A DNA stretch of 64,000 nucleotides from Phascolarctobacterium sp. (GCA_030531205.1 JAUNOC010000002.1:124001-188000), one strand, 5' to 3'; positions 45,480-55,432 are shown, numbered from the stretch's first letter. Program-made: numbers and translations. Notes: generated by a model not told the origin, from the sequence alone.

Positions 45480-45804
45480 ATGAATACAGATAATTTTTTA
45501 GGAGGTAAAATTAAGGGATGTTAAAAAAATTACACGGAAAAATAAGGTAGTTTCTTAAAGATTTTAATTTTGAGGAAAATTTTTGTGAAAATTTTCTGAT
45601 GTACATATTTTTGCATATAAAGAGATGTGTAATATATGCATTTGGAAGAAAATGGGGAAGTGTTAGTAAAATCTTCTTTGAAATATAGACGCTTTAGGAA
45701 CACTTCGTCAAACCCATATTAATGCTTTTGAAATAATTTTATAATAGTGCCGAAAAGCGTGTAAAAAATAACACCCTCGCTCTAATTGGGGAGGATGTTG
45801 TTTT
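45480..45804. other. gene-free stretch downstream of the radical SAM gene
   Basis: AT-rich, no reading frame worth calling. The first 25 bp (up to about 45505) are conserved with the region upstream of copy 1 at 1-685. An imperfect hairpin with T run on the minus strand (about 45760-45803) is the likely terminator for the radical SAM gene. Nothing else is recognised. Confidence 0.5.
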
Positions 45805-46704
45805 TCATTTGTAGAAATTATACACATCATAATTTTTCAGTTTTTTAAGTTCTGCTTCTGCAAGTTTAATCTCTTTTATCAGCCGTTCTTTGTCATCAGG
45901 TAATGTACCTTTGAAATTAACATAATTGCTGTAATGATTGGAGCGGAACAATGTTCCGTAACCTTTCGGCAGTTCCAAGTTTTCCATCATAATACCCAGT
46001 TCGTGCATCAGTCCATAAGGTGGCAGGGGATGAAACTCGCCCCGCTCAAACTGTTCTTTTAGTTCTGACCCACGGTAGAGCATCAGGCATAAGGCACTGA
46101 GCATATTGGGCTTGATGATATTCAATGCTTTGGCTGTTGCCAAAGCATTTCTTTCGCTGTTTTCCGTGCCCGCAATTCCAAGAATAATCATTACGGAAAG
46201 GGTTATTCCGGCTTCCACAGTCCGCCGTCCCGCCTCAATGGTTTCCTCTGCATCAACACCTTTTTTAATCGCCTTTAAAGTGGCATCGTCACCGGTTTCC
46301 ATGCCATAATAAAAAAGTTTTAACCCTGCTTCTTTAAGTGCCTTTAATTCCTCAACACTCTTGCGGAGCATATCCTTTGGGGCAGCATAAGTGGAAACAC
46401 GCTCTAAATTGGGGAAAGTGTCATACAATATATTGAGTATTTTCAAAAGTTTCTCGGTTTGTAAAACTAATGCATCACCGTCTGCCAAAAAGATACGGCG
46501 GATTTGATTTTTATAAGCGGTTGCTAAAGCAATTTGCCTTGATATTTCTTCGTCTTGCAACATAGCAAACTGTACGCCCCGATACATATTGCAATAGGTA
46601 CATTGATTGTGGGCGCAACCCCTTGTAACCCGCAGAATAAAACTGTCCGCTTCTGAGGGCGGGCGAAAGCAGGGGATGGTTTCGTCATCAAAAAATAAGT
46701 TCAT
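45805..46704 (-). CDS. radical SAM protein
   Basis: 299 residues. The cluster motif near the N-terminus reads TRGCAHNQCTYCNMY, with Cx4CxxC spacing as in a group of uncharacterised radical SAM proteins. FLADGDALVL, YYGMETGDD and VMIILGIAGTENS follow as the usual SAM-binding strands of a TIM barrel. The substrate is unknown. GGAGGT precedes the ATG at 46704. It is divergent from upp. Confidence 0.88.
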   Translation of the reverse strand: MNLFFDDETIPCFRPPSEADSFILRVTRGCAHNQCTYCNMYRGVQFAMLQDEEISRQIALATAYKNQIRRIFLADGDALVLQTEKLLKILNILYDTFPNLERVSTYAAPKDMLRKSVEELKALKEAGLKLFYYGMETGDDATLKAIKKGVDAEETIEAGRRTVEAGITLSVMIILGIAGTENSERNALATAKALNIIKPNMLSALCLMLYRGSELKEQFERGEFHPLPPYGLMHELGIMMENLELPKGYGTLFRSNHYSNYVNFKGTLPDDKERLIKEIKLAEAELKKLKNYDVYNFYK

Positions 46705-46827
46705 TTTTACCTCCGTTTTGTTTAGTTTTATGATAGATAATTTTTATTTTGCTGTCAATATGAAATTCTTTGTGTATTTTTTCCTCTCAAGTGCTATAAT
46801 ATAGAAAAAATTTAGGAGGGCGGTAAG

Positions 46828-47448
46828 ATGCAAGTTACTGTTTGTGATCATCCTTTGATAAAGACCAAATTAACTCATTTACGCAATGAGAAGACGGGAA
46901 CAACTAATTTTCGCAGGATTATCAATGAGGTGGGGGCGTTGATGACTTATGAGGTTTTGAAGGATTTGCCCGTACGGAAAATCAAGATTCGTACTCCCTT
47001 GGAGGAATGTGAGGGCTACGAAGAAGATAAAACTATTGTGGTAGTGCCGATTCTGCGTGCCGGTTTGGGTTTTATGGAAGGTGTGCTGATGGTGGCTCCC
47101 CAGGCCCATGTAGGGCATATCGGGATGAGCCGCAATGAGGAAACTTTGCAACCGGAAGAATATTATTACAAAATGCCGAAGGATAAGGAAGCGTACTATG
47201 TAATTGTTGACCCTATGTTGGCAACGGGCGGCAGTGCAGTGGCGGCAATAGATAATTTGAAAAAGCGGGGCATTAAAAATATTCGTTTTATGTGTCTTGT
47301 TGCGGTGCCGGAAGGTATTGAAGTAGTGAATAAAGCCCATCCTGATGTTAAGGTTTATACCTGCGCCATTGACAGGGGCTTGAACGACAAAGGATATATT
47401 CTTCCCGGTCTTGGGGATGCAGGGGACAGAATTTTTGGAACTGTATAA
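46828..47448 (+). CDS. upp: uracil phosphoribosyltransferase
   Basis: It salvages uracil to UMP with PRPP. The PRPP loop is DPMLATGGSAVAAI (about 130-143), and the C-terminal GLGDAGDRIFGT is typical. 206 residues. TTAGGAGG precedes the ATG, and TATAAT at 46795-46800 is a likely -10. It faces uraA across a shared terminator, so uptake and salvage of uracil lie together on opposite strands. Confidence 0.96.
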   Translation: MQVTVCDHPLIKTKLTHLRNEKTGTTNFRRIINEVGALMTYEVLKDLPVRKIKIRTPLEECEGYEEDKTIVVVPILRAGLGFMEGVLMVAPQAHVGHIGMSRNEETLQPEEYYYKMPKDKEAYYVIVDPMLATGGSAVAAIDNLKKRGIKNIRFMCLVAVPEGIEVVNKAHPDVKVYTCAIDRGLNDKGYILPGLGDAGDRIFGTV

Positions 47449-47480
47449 AAAAAGCGTTGGCTTTCAGCCAACGCTTTTTT
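47447..47480. terminator. bidirectional terminator between upp and uraA
   Basis: AAGCGTTGGCT-TTC-AGCCAACGCTT with flanking A and T runs lies exactly between the convergent upp and uraA stops. Confidence 0.92.
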
Positions 47481-48711
47481 AATCCCTTATTCTGAATATT
47501 CTGAACATCAAACACATTATTATTGCCACCAAGGTTGCTAACACCATACCCTGTACGGAGAAGGCACCGAAGGCAATTTTTGCACCACTCAGACCCACTG
47601 TCATTATTACAGCAGTCATAATCAAATTGCTGGATTTGGAATAGTCAACATGGCTGTCAACCAAGATTCTGAAACCGCTGGCGGCGATAACACCGAACAG
47701 CAGAATACAGATACCGCCCATAACCGGTACGGGAATGGAACGGATGAGGGCGGCCAGTTTGCCCACAAAACTCAAGAGAATGGCAAAGCAGGCTGCACCG
47801 CCGATGACCCAGGTGCTATATACTTTGGTGATTGCCATAACACCTATGTTTTCACCATAGGTTGTGTTAGGTGTAGCACCTGCAAAGCCGGAAATTACAT
47901 TACTTAAACCGTCAGCAAAAAGGGAACGAGCCAGTCCCGGTTCTTTCAGTAAATCCCTGTCCACAATGTTGCCTGTAACAGCCAGATGACCGATATGTTC
48001 TGCCAAAACCACTAAAGCGGCAGGGGCAATAATCATAATGGCATTGAAATTAAAGTCAGGAGCATAGAAGTGGGGCAGTTGGAACCAGGGGGCAGCTGCC
48101 ACGCTGGCAAAATCTACAATGCCTAAGCAAGCGGCAAAAATATAACCGCAGATAACTCCTACCAAAATGGGGATGATGCTTAAAAATCCCTTGAACGCAA
48201 CGGAACCGATAATGCTGACAATAAGGGTGAATATGGAAACCATAACATTATTGAGGTTAAATTCCCCGGTCAAACCTGCCATATTTGCCGCCACAGGTGC
48301 CAGTTCCAAACCGATAATTGCCACAATGGCGCCCATTGCCGCCGGCGGGAAAATGACATCAATCCATTTTGTACCAACATAATGAATAATTATGCTGAAG
48401 AGCATAAAAAGCAGACCGAAAACAATAAAGCCGGACTGGGCTGCACCATAGCCGTATTTGTCCATAACAATCAGTACGGGACTGATGAAGGCAAAGGATG
48501 AACCAAGATAAGAGGGGATTTTGCCTTTCGTCAAAAAGATATACAGCAAAGTACCGATACCATTCATAAAAAGACAAATGGTTGGGTCAACTTTAAAAAG
48601 GAAGGGTACCAAAACCGTACTGCCGAACATGGCAAACAAGTGTTGCAAACTTAAAGGAATGTTCAGCAAGAGGGGAGGACGTTCTTCCACCTGAATAATT
48701 CTGCGTTCCAT
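47479..48711 (-). CDS. uraA: uracil/xanthine permease (NCS2 family)
   Basis: An inner-membrane symporter of 410 residues with about 12-14 hydrophobic segments. N-terminal PLLLNIPLSLQHLFAMFGSTVLVP (in part) and the NCS2 region VISGFAGATPNTTYGENIGVMA mark it as UraA-like. The neighbouring upp supports uracil as substrate. AGAAGG is the ribosome site before ATG 48711. Confidence 0.93.
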   Translation of the reverse strand: MERRIIQVEERPPLLLNIPLSLQHLFAMFGSTVLVPFLFKVDPTICLFMNGIGTLLYIFLTKGKIPSYLGSSFAFISPVLIVMDKYGYGAAQSGFIVFGLLFMLFSIIIHYVGTKWIDVIFPPAAMGAIVAIIGLELAPVAANMAGLTGEFNLNNVMVSIFTLIVSIIGSVAFKGFLSIIPILVGVICGYIFAACLGIVDFASVAAAPWFQLPHFYAPDFNFNAIMIIAPAALVVLAEHIGHLAVTGNIVDRDLLKEPGLARSLFADGLSNVISGFAGATPNTTYGENIGVMAITKVYSTWVIGGAACFAILLSFVGKLAALIRSIPVPVMGGICILLFGVIAASGFRILVDSHVDYSKSSNLIMTAVIMTVGLSGAKIAFGAFSVQGMVLATLVAIIMCLMFRIFRIRD

Positions 48712-48869
48712 AATTAACCTTCTTTCGTGATTTTTTTTCTATTATACAACATTACCACTTTAATTTGTGAGATATTTTTATTATTGCAAAATTTTTTAAA
48801 AATAAAATGACACAAATTTGACACAATTTACTATTAAGCTATAAGAAATCTTTTATATATAATAATATC

Positions 48870-48897
48870 TTGTAATTTGGCCCGGCTGTGCTATAAT
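48870..48897 (+). promoter_or_regulatory. promoter upstream of the class I aminotransferase
   Basis: TTGTAA (48870-48875) and TATAAT (48892-48897) with 16-bp spacing lie 39 bp before the aminotransferase start. It is probably the main promoter of the following co-directional genes. Confidence 0.55.
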
Positions 48898-48936
48898 AGT
48901 GTAGTATTTTATAAGTGTACAAGGAGGAACAAAATT

Positions 48937-50181
48937 ATGACTATGATTTGTGCAAGACATGCTGAAGGGAAGAAAATCTTTGATAAGATTTTTGAGGCAA
49001 GTGCTGCCTGCCAGGCCGCTATTGCCAAGTTCGGTAAGGATAAGGTGGTAAATGCCACTTTGGGAGCGATTTATGATGAAAACGAAAATTTAGTTTGCCT
49101 GCCCACTGTGGAGAAGGTGTTTAAGTCCATTGCCATGAAGGATGTTACGGCTTATGCACCCATTGCCGGCTTGCCTGAATATTTGAGTTTGGCTCAGGAA
49201 GCAGCTTTTGGTAATTTCCGGCCCAATCTGTTCACTGCTGCAGTACAAACACCCGGCGGCACCGGCGCTTTGCATCATGTGGCTTGGAACTATATGGATG
49301 AGAACGATACTGCGCTTTGCGGTGACTGGTTCTGGGGAACTTATAAAAATATTTGTGTTGATTTGAAACGCAAATTTACGACCTATAAGATGTTTGACGA
49401 AAATCTGCAATTCAATTTTGCTGAACTGGAAAAGAAGATTGCAGAGATTCTGCCTAAACAGCAAAGATTAGTTGTTTTCCTGAACACTCCCGGTCACAAT
49501 CCCACCGGTTTCAGTGTGAACGAAACTGACTTTGGCAAGATTTTGGATATTCTGCAAAAACAGAGTAAAGCCAATAACAAACCTATTATTTTAGTGTTGG
49601 ATGTGGCTTATATTGATTATGCAGGCGATAAGGATGAAGTAAGGAAAATTTTCAAGCAACTGGAAACTTTGCCAAAGAATATCTTTACCATTGTCTGCTA
49701 TTCCATGTCCAAGGGTTTCACCCTTTATGGCCAGCGTTGCGGTGCTATGATTGGCTGTTCCTGTGACAAGGAAATTGTGGATGAGTTCTTTGAAATTAAT
49801 AAATTCTCCTGCCGTACCACCTGGTCCAACGGCAGCAGGGCCGCTATGCAGACCTTGATTACCATTCAAAAGGATCCTGCATTGTTGGCAGCAGTTCAGG
49901 CAGAACGGAAACAGAATTTTGATATGATTCGTGCCCGTGCTGATATTTTCACAGCGGAAGCGAAGGAATGTGGCTTGAAGATGGTGCCCTATGTGGCCGG
50001 TTTCTTTATGTCCATTCCGGCTAAGGATTCCGATAAGGTTTGCGAACTTTTAAAGAAGGAAAATATTTTCTGTGTACCTTTGGCTGCCGGTGTCCGTGTG
50101 GCTGTATGCGGCGTACCGCTGCCTAAGGTTAAAGGTATGGCAAAGAAGATTAAAGCGGCTATGGATGCAGCCGGTGAATAA
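48937..50181 (+). CDS. class I/II aminotransferase (aspartate/aromatic type)
   Basis: A PLP enzyme, 414 residues. The lysine that binds PLP is in CYSMSKGFTLYGQRCG, the Asn/Pro stretch is NTPGHNPTGFS and the Asp is in LDVAYIDYAG. C-terminal RVAVCGVP includes the carboxylate-binding Arg. Close to the aromatic/aspartate group, but substrate uncertain. The frame is open 60 bp further upstream across the promoter; AAGGAGG places the start at ATG 48937. It is followed 3 bp later by the nucleoside kinase gene. Confidence 0.9.
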   Translation: MTMICARHAEGKKIFDKIFEASAACQAAIAKFGKDKVVNATLGAIYDENENLVCLPTVEKVFKSIAMKDVTAYAPIAGLPEYLSLAQEAAFGNFRPNLFTAAVQTPGGTGALHHVAWNYMDENDTALCGDWFWGTYKNICVDLKRKFTTYKMFDENLQFNFAELEKKIAEILPKQQRLVVFLNTPGHNPTGFSVNETDFGKILDILQKQSKANNKPIILVLDVAYIDYAGDKDEVRKIFKQLETLPKNIFTIVCYSMSKGFTLYGQRCGAMIGCSCDKEIVDEFFEINKFSCRTTWSNGSRAAMQTLITIQKDPALLAAVQAERKQNFDMIRARADIFTAEAKECGLKMVPYVAGFFMSIPAKDSDKVCELLKKENIFCVPLAAGVRVAVCGVPLPKVKGMAKKIKAAMDAAGE

Positions 50182-50184
50182 GGA

Positions 50185-51201
50185 ATGATTAAGGGTTTTG
50201 ATTATTCCCCGGTAGTTGAAGATATCTTTCAAGAGCAGGAAATTTGGGCTCAAAGAATTAAATGTACCAATATTCAGGAACTGAATGAGGCGGTAAAAAA
50301 AGGTTATGCTTCCGGCTATATATTGATTAGTGAGGCATTGCAGGAACGGAAGATTGCTAGTATTGCAGACAGGGTAGCGCAACATCCTGATATTAAAATT
50401 ATTTTGATTGCGGGCCCTTCTTCCAGCGGCAAGACCAGTTTTACCCAACGGCTCAGAGTACAACTTGGAGTGGATGCCATCGGTTCTGAGTTCCTTTCTA
50501 TGGATAACTATTTTGTGGAACGGGAACATAATCCTAAAAATGCTGACGGCAGTTACAATTTTGATACTCCTGATTCTGTTGACAGGGAACTTTTCAATCA
50601 GCAGTTGCAACAGTTGGTAAATTTGGAAAAGGTTCAAATTCCACGTTTTGATTTTCTTACAGGACACAAGGAATATACGGGGCAGACCATTCAACTTGAT
50701 GAACATAAGGTTTTGATTGTGGAAGGTATTCATGCCCTTAATCCTGAAATGACCGACAAAATTCCTGCCAAAAATAAATTGTGTATTTATATAACTGCGC
50801 TTAATCCTTTGGATTTGCCGGACGGGACTAATGTGAATCCTGCGGATGTGCGGCTTATCCGGCGCATTGTGCGGGACAATCAGTATAGAGGTTTTACCGC
50901 AAGACAAACTCTTGATTTGTGGCAGGCAGTCCGTGAAGGAGAAATGAGATACATTTATCCTAATGCCTATAATGCGGATGTGGTTGTAAATACGTCCTTG
51001 ATTTATGAATTAAGCGTGCTTAAACCCTATGTAGTACCCTTGTTAGAACCAATAATAGAAGAACGTACTTATATGGGAGATAAAGCCCGTCTTCTGCTAA
51101 AAATGTTGGATGAGATATTTGAAATTCCCATTGATGATATTCCCCTGACCTCCATTATGCGTGAATTTGTTGGAGGAAGTACTTTTAAAAAGCATTTGTA
51201 A
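50185..51201 (+). CDS. uridine kinase-like nucleoside kinase, short form
   Basis: 338 residues. The kinase domain has the P-loop AGPSSSGKTSF (about 75-85), LSMDNYF, DTPDSVD and VEGIHALNP. In many Firmicutes this family is about 550 residues, with an N-terminal TGS domain and a threonyl-tRNA-synthetase-like SAD region. Here only the last part of that N-terminal region remains (residues 1-65), and TGS is absent. Nucleoside specificity is unknown. Translation starts 3 bp after the aminotransferase stop. Confidence 0.85.
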   Translation: MIKGFDYSPVVEDIFQEQEIWAQRIKCTNIQELNEAVKKGYASGYILISEALQERKIASIADRVAQHPDIKIILIAGPSSSGKTSFTQRLRVQLGVDAIGSEFLSMDNYFVEREHNPKNADGSYNFDTPDSVDRELFNQQLQQLVNLEKVQIPRFDFLTGHKEYTGQTIQLDEHKVLIVEGIHALNPEMTDKIPAKNKLCIYITALNPLDLPDGTNVNPADVRLIRRIVRDNQYRGFTARQTLDLWQAVREGEMRYIYPNAYNADVVVNTSLIYELSVLKPYVVPLLEPIIEERTYMGDKARLLLKMLDEIFEIPIDDIPLTSIMREFVGGSTFKKHL

Positions 51202-51213
51202 AAGAGGAAGATT

Positions 51214-52353
51214 ATGTTTATTCAAAACAGGAAGTTAAGAATTTTAGGAATAATTTGTCTGGTATTGCTGGTTATTATGGGCTGGCGTATTATTTCCAAT
51301 ATGATTAAGGCCAGGGAAAGAGCCGCCATGATTTCCCTTAACCGGCCTATTGTTGTGCCACTTGGTCATCCTGTGCGTGCTAGCGTTGTTCCTACTATTA
51401 AGTTTAGCGGTACCTTAGAGCCGGACTGGCAGGCACAGGTAGCCGCCAAGATTGATGCCCGTCTGGAAAAGGTCTTTGTACGAGAAGGGGACTATGTAAA
51501 GAAAGGGCAAGTGCTTTGCCGTTTTGAAAAAGTGGATTCCGATGCGGATTTAATGAATGCCCGTGGGGCTTATCAGGATGCTAAGGCAAATTATGAAAAG
51601 GCCCAACTGGATTTTGACCGCTACAAAAAACTTTTTGAACAGGGGGCTATTTCTGAACAAAGTTTGGACAATTACCGGTTTGCTCTCAGTAATGCGGAAG
51701 GTAAATTTAAGTCCGCACGGGGAACATTGCAAGGCATGCAGTCCCGTTTCAACGAAACTGAATTGACTGCTCCGGCAGACGGTATCGTATATAAGCGTTA
51801 TTATCAGGAAGGGTATTATGCTAAGGCAGCAACTCCTGTTTTTGCTATTGCTGATATTTCCAAATTAAAAATAACCATTCACATTCCTGAAGGAAATATC
51901 CGGGATGTGGCAGTGGGGAATAAGGCGAAAATTAAAATTGATGCTTACCCTGATAAACAAATTGACGGATATATTACCCGCATTGCGCCTGTGGCAGATT
52001 TGCCCAGCCATACTTTTATGGCAGAGGTTGGTGTTCCTAATTTGGAAAATCTTAAAGCGGGAGTTTATGCTACGGTTTATCTTACCGGCGTACCCCGTGA
52101 AAATGTTTTGACTATTCCGCCTCATGCTTTGGTTATGCGTGATGACCAGCGAACTGTTTATATGGTTGATGAAAGTGCTGTTGTAACTTCTAAAGTTATT
52201 GATATCGGTTATGTTGATGACCAGTATATTGAGGTTGTGAACGGCTTGACGGAAGCAGATGTTATTGTTACCGGAGGACAGAATAAAATCCGTGAGGGTA
52301 ACAAGGTTGTTTTGGATAATGACGAAAATCAGAAAAACGGGGATAAAAAATGA
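51214..52353 (+). CDS. RND efflux membrane fusion protein
   Basis: The periplasmic adaptor of a tripartite pump, 379 residues. An N-terminal membrane anchor (about 8-28) lacks a lipobox. The biotinyl-lipoyl halves (VFVREGDYVKKGQVL and ELTAPADGIVYKRYY) flank a coiled coil (about 110-175). Beta-barrel and membrane-proximal domains follow. It overlaps the pump gene by 4 bp (ATGA). No TolC-like channel is in the window. Confidence 0.93.
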   Translation: MFIQNRKLRILGIICLVLLVIMGWRIISNMIKARERAAMISLNRPIVVPLGHPVRASVVPTIKFSGTLEPDWQAQVAAKIDARLEKVFVREGDYVKKGQVLCRFEKVDSDADLMNARGAYQDAKANYEKAQLDFDRYKKLFEQGAISEQSLDNYRFALSNAEGKFKSARGTLQGMQSRFNETELTAPADGIVYKRYYQEGYYAKAATPVFAIADISKLKITIHIPEGNIRDVAVGNKAKIKIDAYPDKQIDGYITRIAPVADLPSHTFMAEVGVPNLENLKAGVYATVYLTGVPRENVLTIPPHALVMRDDQRTVYMVDESAVVTSKVIDIGYVDDQYIEVVNGLTEADVIVTGGQNKIREGNKVVLDNDENQKNGDKK

Positions 52354-55300
52354 TTCGTAATATGATTCATACCTTCATAACCCGTCCTGTATTTACCACC
52401 ATGTTCGTTTTGGTCCTGGTGGTTTTTGGCATACGCTGTTACCCAGAGTTAGGGCTTGATTTAAACCCTGATGTTGATATTCCCATTGTAACAGTGCGTG
52501 TTACTTATGAAGGTGCCAGCCCTGAAGAAATGGAGACCTTGATTACCAAACCCATTGAAAACCGTGTCAGTCAGGTCAGCGGTGTGGTAACTTTGAAGTC
52601 CACAGTTCTTGAGGGATTTAGTGAAACATCTTTGGAATTTCCGCAAGGTATTGACCCTCAGGAGAAAGCGGCAGAGGTGCGGGAAAAGGTTTCCACCGTA
52701 CGTAAGCGTCTGCCGGATGATATTGACGAGCCCACGACTCAAACGGTTGACTTGTCCTCCCGACCGATTATGGGTATCTCTTTCTTTTCAGAGGTAAGAC
52801 CAAGAGCTGAAATTCGTCGCTTTGTGGAAGACCATTTGAATGATGAATTGCAGATGGTGGAAGGCGTAGCGGAGGTTAACGTAATCGGTGCTTCCAAACG
52901 TGTTATCCGTGTTGTCATGAAGCCGGAAAAGATGGCTCAGTACAATGTTACTTTCCAACACATTTACAATTTGGTCAATGCAGAAAACTACAATACCCCC
53001 GGTGGCAAAGTCCGTACCCCCAGTATGGAAATTACAGTCCGTACTATGGGTAAGTTTAATTCTATAGATGATGTGCGTTCCCTTGTGGTTGCAAATGATA
53101 ATGGCAGACCTGTATATTTAACACAGGTTTGTGATGTTATTGACGGTTGGGAGGATGAGGATACTTATTCCGAGATAAACAGGGAAGGTGCCGTACTGGT
53201 TTTAGTCCGCAAGCAATCACGTACTAATACGGTTGCGGTCAGGGATGCTGTGGTTGATAAAATGGGAGAACTGCGGCAACGGATTATTCCACAGGATATT
53301 AAGACAGAGATTGTCTTTGACCAAAGTCCTTTTATTCGTGATAATGTGGCAGATGTGTGGAACACCATTATCTTTGGCGGTTTCTTGGCATTGTTCATTA
53401 CTTATATGTTCTTAGGTAATTTGCGCGCCACCATTGTAGGCGGTCTTTGTATTCCCACATCAGTTATTTCTACCTTTTTCCTGATGCGGGTCATGAATTT
53501 CACATTGAATAATATGAGTTTGATGGCTCTTTCTCTGGCAGTCGGTATGCTGATAGACGATGCCATCGTGCTTATTGAAAATGTCTTCCGGCACATGGAA
53601 AAAGGGGAGAAACCTAAGGAAGCATCCGAGAATGCCACCGTGGAATTGGCACTGGCTATTATGGCAACATCTTTGGTGTTATTGGCGGTGTTTGTACCTA
53701 TCGGTTCAATGGGCGAAATGGTGGGTGAATATTTTAAACAATTTGGTTTGACTGTTGCTTTTGCAGTTATGTTCTCAACCATGACAGCATACACCTTAAC
53801 TCCTATGGTGGCTGCTTATTGGTTGGATGAAAACAGTGCTAATCCTTCCCAAGGACGCAATAAATATTTGGAACTGGCATTGCAAAAGTTTAATGCTGGT
53901 TTTGAACATATCAGGGTTTTCTATGATGAAATGATTGTTCTAGCTTTGAATAATCCTGTAAAAGTTATAGTTGTCGGTGTAATTGCACTTGTAATTAATT
54001 TTGGTCTGACTCCTTTTATTGGGGTTGAAAACCAGCCGACTTATGATTCAGGCCAATTTTCTATTGACTATAAATCTCCCATTGGCACAAGTTTGGAAAA
54101 AACAGTGGAACTGGCAAGGGAAATTGAAGATAAGGTTTTAGCACATCCTGAGGTGGATATTGCATCTTTGTATATTGGCGGTACCCGTAATCCTGTAAAT
54201 TCCGGTTCCATGTTTGTCAAACTGCATCCTGTAAACAAGCGTAGTAAATCCATGCAGACCTTAATGGATGAGTTGCGGGCAGAGTTCCGTAATATTGAAG
54301 GGTTACAGGTCAGCGTGCTTTCCAATCAGGGTTTACGCCGTGGCCGTCCTGTGCAATGCGGTATTCGTGGCAGTGATTATAAATTGTTACGGGAATATGC
54401 TTTGCAGTTGGCGGACTTAGTCCGTACAATTCCCGGTGCAACGGACGTGGATATTTCTGACTCTGACCAGGAGCCGGAAATTAAAATTAAAATTGACCAT
54501 TATCGTACAGCGGCTATGGGACTTAATGCCAGCGATATTGGCACCCAAATTGAAATTGGCTTTATGGGTAAGGATACCTCCAATTCCTATACTATCGGAG
54601 ATAATGACTATGATGTGGTTTTGCAAATGAATCCTCAGGAGCGGATGAATATTGAGGATGTTAAGAATTTCCGTATTTCTTCTGCAAATGGTGATTTTAT
54701 ACGGTTGGGAGATGTGGCAGAGGTTTATCTGGATTCCGGCCCTACACGCATTGAGCGTGAGGATAAGCAACGTCAGATAGTGGTTTATGCCAACACGGTT
54801 GGTATTTCTCCCGGTGATTTGATTCAGATTATTGAACGGGATTTGATTAAGCAGTTGAATATGCCTACGGGCTATTCCTATAAAATGATAGGTGAGGCAC
54901 AGGATATGGCAAAGATGTTCCGGGAAGTTGCCAAGGCCTTAATTTTAGCGGTTGTAGTTGTATATATGGTTTTGGCGGCAGAGTTTGAAAGTTATATCCA
55001 GCCGCTCATTATCATGGTTTCTTTGCCGTTCTCAATCATTGGCGGTGTAGTCGGTCTGTTGTTGGCAGGTCAGACCGCCAACATGATGAGTATGATTGGT
55101 CTTACTATGCTTTTAGGTTTGGCATCTAAAAATGCTATTTTGTTAATTGATTATGCCAATCAGCGCAGGGAGCAGGGATTGTCTATTCGTGAGGCAATTT
55201 TAGAGGCCTGCAGTACCCGTCTGCGTCCAATTTTTATGACGACTTTTTCCACAATTTTAGCTATGTTGCCAATTGCCTTTGGCTTGGGCGAAGGTGCAGA

Positions 55301-55427
55301 ATTACGTCAGTCCATGGGTGTGGTTATTGTAGGCGGTCTGTTCAGTTCCACTATGTTGACTTTGTTAGTTATTCCAGTTCTTTATTTGTTGGTGGAAACA
55401 TGGCAGGAAAGGCGTAAAGCGAAATAA
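52350..55427 (+). CDS. RND-family multidrug efflux transporter
   Basis: An inner-membrane pump of the AcrB/HAE1 class, 1025 residues, with 12 predicted helices and two large periplasmic loops. Proton-relay residues are visible: the Asp pair in AVGMLIDDAIVLIEN (TM4) and Lys in LGLASKNAILLIDYAN (TM10). N-terminal FITRPVFTTMFVLVLVVFG is typical. Such pumps need an outer membrane to be useful, which supports a diderm host. Substrates unknown. Confidence 0.95.
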   Translation: MIRNMIHTFITRPVFTTMFVLVLVVFGIRCYPELGLDLNPDVDIPIVTVRVTYEGASPEEMETLITKPIENRVSQVSGVVTLKSTVLEGFSETSLEFPQGIDPQEKAAEVREKVSTVRKRLPDDIDEPTTQTVDLSSRPIMGISFFSEVRPRAEIRRFVEDHLNDELQMVEGVAEVNVIGASKRVIRVVMKPEKMAQYNVTFQHIYNLVNAENYNTPGGKVRTPSMEITVRTMGKFNSIDDVRSLVVANDNGRPVYLTQVCDVIDGWEDEDTYSEINREGAVLVLVRKQSRTNTVAVRDAVVDKMGELRQRIIPQDIKTEIVFDQSPFIRDNVADVWNTIIFGGFLALFITYMFLGNLRATIVGGLCIPTSVISTFFLMRVMNFTLNNMSLMALSLAVGMLIDDAIVLIENVFRHMEKGEKPKEASENATVELALAIMATSLVLLAVFVPIGSMGEMVGEYFKQFGLTVAFAVMFSTMTAYTLTPMVAAYWLDENSANPSQGRNKYLELALQKFNAGFEHIRVFYDEMIVLALNNPVKVIVVGVIALVINFGLTPFIGVENQPTYDSGQFSIDYKSPIGTSLEKTVELAREIEDKVLAHPEVDIASLYIGGTRNPVNSGSMFVKLHPVNKRSKSMQTLMDELRAEFRNIEGLQVSVLSNQGLRRGRPVQCGIRGSDYKLLREYALQLADLVRTIPGATDVDISDSDQEPEIKIKIDHYRTAAMGLNASDIGTQIEIGFMGKDTSNSYTIGDNDYDVVLQMNPQERMNIEDVKNFRISSANGDFIRLGDVAEVYLDSGPTRIEREDKQRQIVVYANTVGISPGDLIQIIERDLIKQLNMPTGYSYKMIGEAQDMAKMFREVAKALILAVVVVYMVLAAEFESYIQPLIIMVSLPFSIIGGVVGLLLAGQTANMMSMIGLTMLLGLASKNAILLIDYANQRREQGLSIREAILEACSTRLRPIFMTTFSTILAMLPIAFGLGEGAELRQSMGVVIVGGLFSSTMLTLLVIPVLYLLVETWQERRKAK

Positions 55428-55432
55428 TTGCA

